Below are positions 47,301 through 56,648 of a DNA stretch of 64,000 nucleotides, one piece after another (the first letter of the stretch is position 1; each line of letters begins with the position of its first letter). The notes beneath the pieces are model-generated. The model was not told where the DNA came from and made no database searches. It worked only from the letters and a program-made list of their open reading frames with translations. This stretch comes from Bartonella machadoae (GTDB taxonomy: Bacteria; Pseudomonadota; Alphaproteobacteria; Rhizobiales; Rhizobiaceae): NCBI RefSeq assembly GCF_022559585.1, contig NZ_CP087114.1:723095-787094 (forward strand), given 5' to 3'. A program made the translations under genes and the position numbers.

Positions 47301-49356
47301 ATTTTTCATAGAGTGAGATTTTATCCTCAACCGCAGTCATACTGTCTAAGGCAAGAATCTCTAGGGTATGACTTACATCTTGTCCTAAAATCATCTGGTT
47401 CAGGGTTATCTCAAAATTCTCATCATGGGCAAGTAAGGCATTGATTACTTGCCAGACAACCTTGTATCTCTTGTTGTGTCTTAAAGCCTGTTCAGCAGAA
47501 ATCCTCGCAGGGACGCCAACCGGTAGAATGATATAGCCTCTTTTTTTGCCTTTGGCACGGCGCATGATACGTCCCACCGCTTGTATCACATCGACGTGAC
47601 TTTTGCGCGGGTGTAAAAACATCACCGCATCAAGAGCAGGAACATCCACACCTTCAGAAAGACAACGAACATTGCTTAACACACGGCAGGTATTTCCCCC
47701 CGCATCTTCCTTTAACCAATCAAGGACTTGATTACGTTTTTTTGCACTTTGTTTTCCGTCAATATGTTCAAACTTACAATGAAGAGGGGAGGTCTTTTTA
47801 TAGCTTTCATAAAGAGTCCGTAATTCATCCTGAATTTCTTCAGAATTGAAGGTATCACGAATGCGTTCAGAGGTTTTAATATCTTTACAAAAAGCCAAAG
47901 CCCTCCGCATGGGGTTAGGGTCATCACTTAAATCAACCTTCAAATCGATTTTACTGAGAGCTTGATAACAGCCTACAATCTTGGTCTTATCATCAAGAAT
48001 AAGTTCATAATTATCATCGGTCATAAGATGTTGAATGGATTGAGCGACTGCTTCTTCATTCACACCCAAGACAATAATCTTATAAGGTGCTAAAAGATCA
48101 TTCTGAACGGCTTTTGAGAAGGTATAAGTGTAAAGGGTTTTTCCATAGAGCTCTTCATCATCCATAGAAGCCAGCACGGCATTAATCTCATTGGCTTGTT
48201 TCTTGGCATTATCCGTAAAGATCTTTGGAGTTGCGGTCATGTAGAGACGTTTTTTGCCCTGAACAATGCTGTTATCATGAACCTTAACAAACTCTGATTC
48301 ACTGTTGTCTGTACCCAATACAGCGCCCGTTGTCCTATGGGCTTCATCGCAAATGATTAGATCAAATTCAGGTAAATCATAGTTCTTTTGTGCATCGGAT
48401 ATCACTTGGATGGAATGATAAGTCGAAAACACCACAGTCATCACATCAGATGAAATTTTATTGGCTTTGCTAGCAAGCTCTTTTGCATCTGTTGTAGCAG
48501 GTAGGACAAGATCAGATGCGTTAAAATCAGCAGCATCCTCTTGGTTTTTACGCCGCTTGCCAACTTGTGTATCAGAACACACAGCAAAGGAACGCAACGG
48601 AACTTGTGTATCGCTTGTCCATTCTCTGATGGTTTGTGACATAAGAGCAAGAGAAGGTACCAAAAACAAAACACGCTTGCCTTGACCAGCAAGAGTTTCT
48701 GCTATCTTAAGACTTGTAAATGTTTTACCTGTTCCACAAGCCATAATCAGCTTGCCACGGTCTGCTTCTTTTAAACCCTCACAAACAGCGTCCAGTGCTT
48801 CTATCTGATGATCTAAAAGCTTTTTCTTCTTTTGCTCTTTAAGAACAACATCCCCTTTTTCTTCAAAGGCACTCCAATCGATTTGACTGTTTTCGAGATC
48901 AAACAGATTAATCTGTTGAATACGGATTTCTTGTCCTTCACAGGTATGAGAAGCATTATCACTCCAATCACTTTCAGTGCTGTCAATAAGAATGCGACGG
49001 GAGAAGATCTTTTTTCCAGAGGCAGCAATAAAGCTATCAATATCTTCTTTTTTAATGCAATAAGAGGCGTCATAGCATTTGCATTGGATGGCAGCATAGC
49101 TTTCTTGATCACGGATTTTAGCAACCAAATCAATTCCAATATCACGACCATCTTCATCACGCTCTTTAGCCCAATCGCAATAGGTTTGAACCTTTTCGTA
49201 TTCTTGGCATTGCAGCGGGTCATGGGTCAAATAAGCCATGACAAGGTTTTCGAAAAGAGTTCCTAATTCACGGGGCGATTGTGCTTTATTACGATAAGAC
49301 TGTAAGAGAGCGCGTAAAGAGGATTGTTTATTATCAAAATTGAGGGTTTGAGACAT
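44389..49356 (-). CDS. Single-chain type ISP-like restriction-modification enzyme (E2)
   Basis: 1655 residues with the same domain order and intact motifs as the E1 enzyme (Mrr-like nuclease, ACGTGKT, DEAH, QAVGRIMRR, DPFTGTG, NPPY). The first ~490 residues differ at only a handful of positions. Blocks of divergence occur at about 495-560, 695-775, 1091-1200 (FVSGSGYMEKLTMNTLRQSL against FVTNASFIDANSMDGLRKCL) and 1250-1395; the last ~250 residues are again nearly identical. The mosaic suggests exchange of target-recognition segments between copies, giving a different methylation and cleavage site. Confidence 0.9.
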   Translation of the reverse strand: MSQTLNFDNKQSSLRALLQSYRNKAQSPRELGTLFENLVMAYLTHDPLQCQEYEKVQTYCDWAKERDEDGRDIGIDLVAKIRDQESYAAIQCKCYDASYCIKKEDIDSFIAASGKKIFSRRILIDSTESDWSDNASHTCEGQEIRIQQINLFDLENSQIDWSAFEEKGDVVLKEQKKKKLLDHQIEALDAVCEGLKEADRGKLIMACGTGKTFTSLKIAETLAGQGKRVLFLVPSLALMSQTIREWTSDTQVPLRSFAVCSDTQVGKRRKNQEDAADFNASDLVLPATTDAKELASKANKISSDVMTVVFSTYHSIQVISDAQKNYDLPEFDLIICDEAHRTTGAVLGTDNSESEFVKVHDNSIVQGKKRLYMTATPKIFTDNAKKQANEINAVLASMDDEELYGKTLYTYTFSKAVQNDLLAPYKIIVLGVNEEAVAQSIQHLMTDDNYELILDDKTKIVGCYQALSKIDLKVDLSDDPNPMRRALAFCKDIKTSERIRDTFNSEEIQDELRTLYESYKKTSPLHCKFEHIDGKQSAKKRNQVLDWLKEDAGGNTCRVLSNVRCLSEGVDVPALDAVMFLHPRKSHVDVIQAVGRIMRRAKGKKRGYIILPVGVPARISAEQALRHNKRYKVVWQVINALLAHDENFEITLNQMILGQDVSHTLEILALDSMTAVEDKISLYEKSESVGLKIGKPAYEPAQSVGVQTRLPFFKEFRNALITLLTKKFAITDYWENWAGNVAEIAQNHINRLQNMLADEKSEAFHAFHAFHEELQNNLNSDIKQEEAVEMLAQHLVTRPVFEALFDGNQFVQNNAISQAMEKILKELDKTNIEEESKDLKEFYDSVKLRASGITTPQARQNLIITLYESFFAKAFKKITDRLGIVYTPVEVVDFIIHSVDDVLRKEFGKSLGSRGVSILDPFTGTGTFITRLLQSDLIKPEDMEYKFRHDIHANEIVLLAYYIAAINIESTYHSLMKGDYIPFKHIGLTDTFQMVEKQDLMKGLLEENSAYLELQKNLNIEVIFGNPPYSVGQKNENDNAKNTPYPLLDNRIRETYAAHSKATNIRALYDSYIRAIRWASDRIDNAGVIGFVSGSGYMEKLTMNTLRQSLTKEFTSIYVLNLRGDIRKNMLSGGRAQEGENVFGNGSMTGIAVTLFIKNPNVSGDCKIYYHDIGNNLTTEKKLSVLKSFGSIGGITQKQEWKIITPDEHGDWINQRDDSFKTFLAIGVKKGHDKKLFETYSCGLKTNRDAWVYNSSRESLANNMKNTITFYNSEVKRFNKTYIHSDRRTRINAINNFVNSDAKKISWSRALKQELVKGKVFEFEEVDLTQSSYRPFTRQWLYYNRTFNEMVYQMPRIFPIGKAVDNKVIQVTGLGARSGFSVLMSQNLPDYYAIDTSQCFPRYIYEDVTVLKDKNKKQTHLFTNSTEETKAADLQRHDAITDEGLAHFKTAYPNENITKDDIFYYVYGLLHSEDYRARYADNLVKELPRIPCVKSAEDFWAFVNAGRELGNLHVNYETVEPYPVTFKKGNPKLTDISNPEKFYYVTEMKFAKIKNSKEKDKTTVIYNSNITITDIPKEAYEYIVNGKSALEWVMGRQCVKADKKSGIVNDANRYAIETVGNPAYPLELFQRVITVSLETMKIVKKLPNLELRETE

Positions 49357-49932
49357 TATTCAATAAACTCCATTGCCTTATGACATTGACTCATTAACAT
49401 CGTAAGAATCGTAATGGCGTTTTATAAATACATTTAGAACAAATATCGAGTACCCAATAAACCAAAATGGCGCGAAAACCTATCAATTCCCTCAAAAAAA
49501 TTTAACAAGTTGCAATTATAAACAGCCTATAAACAGCAAAGTAGTAAAATTTACTATTCGTTTTTGTGTTAATAAAAACAAATTCGATATGTATTTTAAG
49601 AGATCAAAATAAATAGTTTGAAGTGTTTTATGATCACAAAAATCATAAATGGTGTCAGTTCAATTTTTAGACAAATACAGACAAGTTTTGATCAATTATT
49701 CCCATTAATTCTCTATACAGATCATCTTATTGGGATGGTTTTTTTGTAAAAATATCATAACATATTGAAATGTAATGTTTTTTACTTTTTGCTAAAAGGT
49801 GTTTTTTAAAATGAGGGGGGTAAATCAACCGACAACGACCGACAAGAATATGACCTGAGTTATGGTTATTCATTCAGGTCATATCTTTCTCTTTTGCCAG
49901 CACTCTTTAAAATCATCTTTTGTTCATTCGCT
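49357..49932. other. Non-coding region upstream of the E2 restriction gene, with right inverted-repeat arm
   Basis: Counterpart of 32042-32601. Right arm at about 49639-49822, followed by the words CCGACAACG, CCGACAAG. No gene seen. Confidence 0.5.
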
Positions 49933-51549
49933 TTATTGCCTTGCATTCTCGTTTTTTACCAAAGGATGCCATTCATAGTAGGTACTCGATTTACTTGTCT
50001 GATGGGTTATAAACTTTTTGCGAATGTGGTTTGTATGGCATAAAAGCTCTAAAGCTTGTTTGACCGCTTCCTTGTCTTTTAAATGCGCCCAGCAGCGTCT
50101 GTAGATATCACGAGCAGTAAAAACCTCAGGTAAGCAATTACAGCGCTCTATAATCAAATTTGCACGCTCCTTTACCAAGATATCGCCCGCAGTATAAAAC
50201 CGTTTCGCATGGCTTAACAGATAGTTTGACCAACGCAAGGCTGTTGAGAGAGAAGGCAAAGTGATCTCAAAACGCCCATCCTCAACAAGTTCGATAATGA
50301 GGGCAAGGCTTGCTATGGTTTTTGGCATTTTTAAAAGATGCGCTTGGTAAGAGACAGAAACTTTGCTTTCCTTGATTTCTTTATGATGATTTTCCCACCA
50401 TTCACGAAACAATTCTTGAGCATTAGCAGCAAAGCGCATGATCCGTGGGTGCTTAGGTGATCCCAAGGGTTTGTCATAAAAAGAACGAAGCACCTTTTCA
50501 TATTCTTGATAGGCTTCTTGATTGGGATTTTTATCTTTCCATTCCCACTCTTGGTTTTCATCCGGCCACACCATCATTTGAAACCGTTGCAATAAACCGT
50601 CATCTGCTTTTCCAGAAAGCATTGCCTGAATGATAGGAATAATCCGAGAAGGTTGTATTCCCCCAATCATTGAAAGCATTACATTGGGAATATGAATCGT
50701 TCCACGTCCAATACGGTCATAGGTATAGAGTTGATCCCCATTAAAAACTTGTAAATAAAACCCACGGTCTGTTTGATATTCCTTAAGTTCCAAGTTTGCT
50801 AAAAAACCAGAAAGTTCATCACGAACCATCAATAATCCTCGCGGGTTTTCATTGAGTAATTCCCCAAGCTTTTCGACGGTCACATCATTGACAATAAAGC
50901 GAGAGAGGCAATCATCTTTTTCATTGTCTTTAGAAAGGGTTTCCGACAAAAGAGCATTGGCAGCCTCAGAATCTCCTTTTTTAAGAGCTTTAGAAGCTTG
51001 TTTTCTCTTTTCTTTCTGATTGAGCTCCTCAAGGATTTCTTTAATTTTTGCACGTTTTTTTTGTTTTTTCCATTCTTGATACCATTCTTTTTGCAGGTGA
51101 GCGATAGGTGTTAAAGCGGCTTGCATGGCAGGTGTTTTTCGTGCAGAAGGTTGACCAATAATCATCCCCCATAGATTAGGAACAATCTTCCAATTATTAC
51201 TATGCTGTTTTGGAGCGATACGAACCCCATTGCCAATCACGGTTGCTAAAGCACAGATAGCAGAGACAGCCACAAAATCGACAGGGGATTGTTGATGGTT
51301 AGCAATATCATAAATATACCTTCCCAAGACCAATGGAACTTGTGTAGCATGAAAAGGCTCGACCGGTAAAAGAGCGGTGTTAATCGGTTTTAATTCACCC
51401 CAGCCCATTTGTTGCAAAGCCTGTTCATAAGGGATGGCTTGTAAACAGGGATGCTCCTTTAAAGAGACAGGGGTGTTATCGTTATCAGTATCATTTAAAG
51501 AAGTATTGCCATTTTTATTGGTTAAATCAGTTTTATTTTTGTGGTCCAT
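49933..51549 (-). CDS. DUF3987 (YfjI-like) P-loop protein, intact copy (E2)
   Basis: 538 residues. N-terminal linker, then an ATPase-like core: P-loop variant GQPSARKTPAMQAAL (about 135-150), a Walker-B-like region LLMVRDELSGFLANLE (about 235-250), and IGRGTIHIPNVMLSMIGGIQP (about 275-295); the C-terminal third is helical with a winged-helix-like end (FTARDIYRRCWAHLKDKEAVKQAL). Family members accompany primases in prophages and plasmids and are thought to act as replicative helicases. Lies between the primase remnant and the restriction gene. Confidence 0.78.
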   Translation of the reverse strand: MDHKNKTDLTNKNGNTSLNDTDNDNTPVSLKEHPCLQAIPYEQALQQMGWGELKPINTALLPVEPFHATQVPLVLGRYIYDIANHQQSPVDFVAVSAICALATVIGNGVRIAPKQHSNNWKIVPNLWGMIIGQPSARKTPAMQAALTPIAHLQKEWYQEWKKQKKRAKIKEILEELNQKEKRKQASKALKKGDSEAANALLSETLSKDNEKDDCLSRFIVNDVTVEKLGELLNENPRGLLMVRDELSGFLANLELKEYQTDRGFYLQVFNGDQLYTYDRIGRGTIHIPNVMLSMIGGIQPSRIIPIIQAMLSGKADDGLLQRFQMMVWPDENQEWEWKDKNPNQEAYQEYEKVLRSFYDKPLGSPKHPRIMRFAANAQELFREWWENHHKEIKESKVSVSYQAHLLKMPKTIASLALIIELVEDGRFEITLPSLSTALRWSNYLLSHAKRFYTAGDILVKERANLIIERCNCLPEVFTARDIYRRCWAHLKDKEAVKQALELLCHTNHIRKKFITHQTSKSSTYYEWHPLVKNENARQ

Positions 51550-52175
51550 AAGATATTCCTTTCAAAGGGTAAAAAATCATTAAAATCAGCTCCTTCGGGA
51601 GCTTGCATCATCAAGACTTCAAAGCCTTGGCGATAAGCACGGGCAGCAAGCATCCATTGTCTTGTAAAAAGGTTCTATGGATTGCAAAGGAGCCACCACC
51701 CTCAACGAGAGCAACCAACGCGGGGATGGCTTTCCCAGAGGGATGGGGGCATTTGCTATGAAAGCGTAAACTAGGGGGGCAAGTTACAAGTGATACCACG
51801 CTTGCGTAAATAAAGCTCTGCTATGGTCCCTTTAATTGGTTGACTTTGCTTCCAAATCTTTTGTGCTCTCTCTGCTTTCTGTTTTGCCTTGTTATCTTCA
51901 CAACAAAACTGTTTTGAGAGAGACAACCTATAATCATAAGTTTTATCAAAACATGTTTGTGTATTGATAAGACCAATGTTCTTAAGAGCTTGTAAGATCT
52001 CTTTAAAAGAGCAGCCGGCATAACAATAAAGCAAGAGACGCCCATCATTTCCATTGGCAAGGGATAAACTAGGCACTTGATCATCATGAGCAGGGCAGCG
52101 AGCAAGTCCATAAGCACCATACCAGACACCCCGCAAGGCATTTGTAATGCCCCGAGCATTTATAAAATGATACAT
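51550..52175 (-). pseudogene. Zinc-finger/Toprim primase, frameshifted (E2)
   Basis: The first 134 residues (ATG at 52175) keep the zinc-binding part CPAHDD...YCYAGCS and a linker up to RGITCNLPP. A CCCCCC run at about 51778-51783 (one base too many) then breaks the frame; SLRFHSKCPHPSGKAIPALVALV continues in the next frame to about 51611, and a Toprim-like end (LAARAYRQGFEVLMMQAPEGADFNDF) is readable in another frame to about 51552. A middle segment with the acidic Toprim residues appears deleted. The identical C-run frameshift is present in E1. Confidence 0.7.
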
Positions 52176-52274
52176 TTTCGCATCCTTAGACGTTGCGTCA
52201 CAGGACGGTTTTTGCTATTTTCAATTTACGATAATTTGAGAAAGCCTTGTCCGTCCTTACGTGACAAGGTTTTT

Positions 52275-52481
52275 TTATGCCACATCACTGAGATGTTGAC
52301 GTTGCGTTTTGGCTTTTTCAATCACATTCAACAGATCCGATTTTAACCAACGTGATAAAGAACCAAATTTTAAGGGCTTTGGTAAAGCTCCATTGGTGAC
52401 ATGGCGACGGAATGTTGAAACGCTTATATGCAATAATTTTGCACTTTCACGGTCTGTAAGAAGAACATCATGTTCAGTCAT
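52275..52481 (-). CDS. AlpA-like helix-turn-helix regulator (E2)
   Basis: 68 residues (MTEHDVLLTDRESAKLLHISVSTFRRH), three substitutions from the E1 protein at 34715. Same position between primase remnant and integrase. Confidence 0.85.
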   Translation of the reverse strand: MTEHDVLLTDRESAKLLHISVSTFRRHVTNGALPKPLKFGSLSRWLKSDLLNVIEKAKTQRQHLSDVA

Positions 52482-52672
52482 AACTAAATCCTTTCAATCT
52501 AAAAATAGTAACAAATCATAAGTATTTATTAACCATATTTTATTGAGATTTGAAAGTAAGTTTAATCATAAAAAACAGTACTTTATGATGTATTTTCTCA
52601 TTTGATAATTTATGAATCTTATTGAGCAAAAATGAGTAAACGAAGAGAGAAAGTTATCCACAGATAATGAAG

Positions 52673-52696
52673 TAAAAATGGGGTACAAGACCCCAT
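52673..52696 (-). terminator. Rho-independent terminator of integrase gene (E2)
   Basis: ATGGGGTCTTGTACCCCAT hairpin on the minus strand followed by a T-run, directly after the integrase stop. A DnaA box TTATCCACA lies just beyond (52654-52662). Confidence 0.7.
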
Positions 52697-52699
52697 ATT

Positions 52700-53866
52700 T
52701 TAAGATTGCCCCGTAACATAGGCAGCCCATTTATCCATATAAACACGGCGCTGTTCTAAATAATCAGTACGACGGTAAGCACGCTCTACTTGTCCACCGA
52801 CCACATGACCTAGAATGGTTTCTGCTACCTCAAAAGGGGCATCGGTTGTTTCTGCTAGCCAATCTCGTAAACTAGATCGAAATCCATGAGGGCAAGCATC
52901 AAGTCCAGTTCTTTGCATGTAATGTGACATGCACTTAACAGCAAGGGGACCGCGACCGGTTGCAGAGAAAAAGAAATCATTACGCGACAACAAGCGCGCT
53001 TGTTTCAAAATTTCCAATGCCTCTGTTGATAGAGGCACGCGAAATTCTTTTGTTGTATCACGCCTTCCTTTCATATTTTCAGCTGGGATAGTCCATATAT
53101 CATCTTCAATCTGATCTTTATGGATATGACGCAAAGGATAGGTACGAACGCCTGTCAGAATAAGCAGACGCAAAGCCAATTGTGTTAGGGTTGGTGTTTT
53201 GCAAAGTGTTTTATAAAAAAACGGAACATCTCTCCAATCCATTGCTGGTCTATTTTGCATTTTATGGCGTTGTTTGCCTAAAAGAGCTTTTGCTTTTTCT
53301 GTTGCTTGTAGATCCACATCTAAACCCAATGCAGCAGCATGTTTGAGGCAAATATTAAGACGATTTAGTGCAGCACGGGCTGCTCCAGCTTTTGTATGCC
53401 AAATGGGGGCAAGCGTATTGCGTATATCGGTTTGTGTAATCTCTGAAACGGGTAGACAACCTAATTTAGGGAGAATATGAAGTTTTAAAGGTGAAAACCA
53501 CTCACCATTTTTACCATCTCCTTTTAATTCTGCTTTACGACTTTCAAAAGCATCCAAAGCAATATCTTTTAAATAATGGAGATTACGCATTGCCTCACGT
53601 TTTTGTTTCTCACGTTCTTTAATGGGGTCACGACCATCACGAATAACAAAACGCCATTGGGTTGCCAATTCACGGGCTTGTTTTAAAGAGACATCTCTTA
53701 AAGCACCCAAGCCCATCTCACGACGCCGCCCGTGAATGGTATATCGATAAATCCATTGAGCACCCCCATCTTTACGCTTATGAAGTACCAAGCCGGCACC
53801 ATCATTATATTTGCCAGCCCCCAATGTTGCGACAGCCCTTGCATTAAGACGATTCATTAAAGGCAT
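52700..53866 (-). CDS. int: P4-type tyrosine integrase (E2)
   Basis: 388 residues with R241, HxxR 327-330 (CPHGFRSSL), H354 (ILGHVVGG) and Y364 (ERAYRRTDYLEQR). Substitutions relative to E1 concentrate in the arm-binding domain (IYRYTIHGRRREMG, QWRFVIRDGRD) and around 205-230, which may relate to the different insertion target. Next to the right boundary of E2. Confidence 0.93.
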   Translation of the reverse strand: MPLMNRLNARAVATLGAGKYNDGAGLVLHKRKDGGAQWIYRYTIHGRRREMGLGALRDVSLKQARELATQWRFVIRDGRDPIKEREKQKREAMRNLHYLKDIALDAFESRKAELKGDGKNGEWFSPLKLHILPKLGCLPVSEITQTDIRNTLAPIWHTKAGAARAALNRLNICLKHAAALGLDVDLQATEKAKALLGKQRHKMQNRPAMDWRDVPFFYKTLCKTPTLTQLALRLLILTGVRTYPLRHIHKDQIEDDIWTIPAENMKGRRDTTKEFRVPLSTEALEILKQARLLSRNDFFFSATGRGPLAVKCMSHYMQRTGLDACPHGFRSSLRDWLAETTDAPFEVAETILGHVVGGQVERAYRRTDYLEQRRVYMDKWAAYVTGQS

Positions 53867-54049
53867 TTTTACTCCTTTCTAAATGTTTTCTATCCACACG
53901 TTAATCCCACTTGTGACGTGCAAGGGGATGATTTTGATTGATTCAGCATAAGCAGGTTTGAGATGAGAGAATCTTAGAATATTCGGGGGTCTCATTCAAC
54001 ATGCAAAACAGTGAATTATTATTATAAATCAATGTCTTATTGATGCAAA

Positions 54050-54615
54050 TACGCGCTTTTTGGGATATTGGCGGCACGGGCGCCAAGGCAGATGCGACGG
54101 CAATCTGGATAGCACAGTTTGTAGGTCGTGAGATCAGGGTCCTTGATTATTACGAAGCACAGGGGCAGCCGTTATCGGAACACATAGGCTGGTTGCGTCA
54201 AAATGGCTATGAGAAGGCGTTGATGGTGTTACCCCATGATGGTGCGACAAGAGACCGTGTGCATAATGTGAGTTTTGAGAGCGCCTTGAATGATGCCGGT
54301 TTTGAAACGCAGGTTATTCCCAATCAGGGAGCCGGTGCTGTAAAGATGCGTATAGAGGCAGTGCGACGGATATTACCGTCAATTTGGTTTAATGAAGAGA
54401 CGACCGTAGCAGGGCGCAAAGCACTGAATTGGTATCACGAGAAATGGGATGAGAAGCGCAATATTGGTTTGGGCGCAGAGCATGATTGGGCAAGTCATGG
54501 GGCAGATGCCTTTGGCTTAATGTGTGTTGCTTATGAACCACCACCAGAAAGACAGAAACGAGCAGCCTATAGTAGTAAAAGAGAATATGAGAGCACCTCA
54601 TGGATGGCAGAATGA
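54050..54615 (+). pseudogene. terL: Terminase large subunit, C-terminal nuclease part, split by island E2
   Basis: Continues the terL frame after the E2 boundary: FWDIGGTGAKADATAIWIAQ (first nuclease acidic residue), GYEKALMVLPHDGATRD, WYHEKWDEKRNIGLGAEHDWASHGADAFGLM (last acidic residue DAF). An ATG at 54043-54045 within the repeated core could start a separate fragment, but without the ATPase part it would not package DNA. Ends overlapping the portal gene start. Confidence 0.88.
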
Positions 54616-56648
54616 TGCAAGATCAAGATGACGAGCGTTTAAAGCAGGAAGACGGCAAGGCTTCTGATCTGTCCAGTGACTGTTTGTTTCGCAAGCTTGT
54701 CAGTTGGTACAAAGAAGATTTAGAGCATGTGAATAAATGGCGTGAACATGCGCGTGAAGATTTTGCTTTCTACAATGGTGATCAGTGGAATGAGAAGGAC
54801 TTATCGGTTTTAAAAGAGCAACGCCGCCCTGTTATGACCTTTAACCGGATTGCCCCGCTTGTGAATGCAGTTGTAGGCTCTGAACGCAATAACAAACGAG
54901 AAGTGCAGTTTATTCCGAGACAAATAGGCAAGGCGTTGCCAAGTGAACTGCTTACCGGAGCAGCGGAATGGTTTCGTGATATGGCACACGCAGAATATGC
55001 CGATTCCGATGCTTTTCAGGATGCTGTCATTTGTGGAATGGGGTGGACCGATACACGGCTTGATTATGAGAATAATCCTGATGGGGAGCCGGTTATCACG
55101 CGTTTAGACCCGTTGAAAATGGTTTGGGACAGTGCCTCTGTTCAACCAAATTTAACCGATGCGCAACGGATGTGGTATGTTGACCGCAAGCCTTTGGAAG
55201 TTGCAAGGCAAATGTTTCCAAAATCCCATTGGACAGAACTGAATGCAGATTGGGCACGAGATGGTGTTGGTTATGAAGGGGTGCACCATAATGATCTTGA
55301 ATATTACAGTGATGAGAAAAGCGTTGATGTTGAGAACGGTCGACGAATGGTCACGCTTGTTGAATGCCGTTGGTTTGAACACGAAACCGCTTACAAGGCA
55401 CCTGATTTAGAGACAGGAGAACTTCGTGATTATAGCAAGGAGGAATTTGAACAGCTTTGTTGTATGATGCCGGATATTCAAGGGGTTCAGTTCAATAAAA
55501 AGGTTGTGAAACGCGCCTTTTTGGGCAGGAAGCTTTTGTTAGAGCCTGATCAACCGCTCGTTCCTGCTGGTCAATTGGGTTGGGAGTGTATTACCGGTTA
55601 TTTTGATAAGATCAACCGGCAGTTTTATGGTGTTGTGCGACCGACAAAAGACCCGCAACGTTGGGCAAATAAGTACTTTAGTCAGATTATGTATATTCTC
55701 AATAGCCAATCCAAGGGTGGTATCATGGCAGAGCGGGGGGCTTTTGAGAATGAGGCAGAGGCGGCAAGAAGTCTTGCAAGAGCAGACAGTCTTACATGGA
55801 CTAAACCTAACGCATTGGCACAAGGTAAAATCCAACCCAAACCTGTAGCACAGTTTCCAGCAGGTTTTTTCCAGCTGTTTAATGAAGCAAAGGAGGCAAT
55901 CAATCAGGTTACGGGTTTATCACCTGAATTTATTGGCACAAGGGAAGTGACACAAGCAGGTATTCTTGAAGCACAAAGGCGTCAATCAAGTCTCAATCTG
56001 CTTGCTTGTTTGTTTGATGGCTTACGTTTGTATCGTAAGCGGCAAGGAAAGATTATCCTCCATTTGATTCAGAATTATTTGTCAGATGGTCGTTTGGTGA
56101 GGATATCAGGGGAAGAGAATGCACAATATATTCCCTTAACCCGTGAAGCAGTGATGAGTGTAGATTATGATATTGTTGTTGATGATGCACCGACCAGCCC
56201 GAATGAGAAAGAACGTACCTTCGGTATTATCACCCAGCTGTTACCGTTGCTTCAAAATGCCATTACACCAGATATCATGCTTGATTTGTTGCGTTATTCG
56301 CCTCTACCTGCGTCGTTACTCAATCGCGTGAGTGAAAGATTCCAACAGCAACAACAGATGGCACAACAGCAGCAGCAAATGAATCCAGAACAGGAAATGA
56401 ATTTGCAAGAAAAGCAGCAAGACATTGCGACAAAAGCGCAAATGCAACAGATGGATTTACAAGGCAAGCAGATAGATCTGTATATGCGTCAGGAAAGAGC
56501 GAAATTAGAAGCAGAATTAATGAAAGAGAAGCATGAATTGGAGCGACAACGTATAATGTTGAAAAATATAATATATTCAATAGCTTATATGTATTTATTT
56601 TATATGAATCCACTTAAGAATCCACACTTTTATGCACAATTTAATTGA
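54612..56648 (+). pseudogene. P22-type portal protein, 3' end replaced by island E3
   Basis: Start at the ATG at 54612 (ATGA overlap with terL) or 54600. Residues to about 650 follow the P22 portal family: WYKEDLEHVNKWREHAREDFAFYNGDQW, RRPVMTFNRIAPLVNAVVGSERNN, FDKINRQFYGVVRPTKDPQRWANKYFSQIMYILNSQ, GLSPEFIGTREVTQAGILEAQRRQ, then a Gln-rich coiled-coil C-terminus. After QRIMLK (about 56566) the frame runs into E3 sequence (NIIYSIAYMYLFYMNPLKN) and stops at 56648. The true C-terminus should lie beyond the right end of E3, outside the window. Confidence 0.8.

Larger units (their letters stand above)
38738..54049. mobile_element. Integrative satellite-like island E2 (~15.3 kb), inserted in terL
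   Basis: Bounded by direct repeats TTGATGCAAA (38738-38747 and 54040-54049). The inner ends TCTTA (right) and ATAAGA (left) form an inverted pair around the core when the ends are joined. Same gene order as E1: four beta-helix genes, C4-like RNA, type ISP enzyme, DUF3987 protein (intact), primase remnant, AlpA, integrase. Excision would restore terL precisely. Confidence 0.9.
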
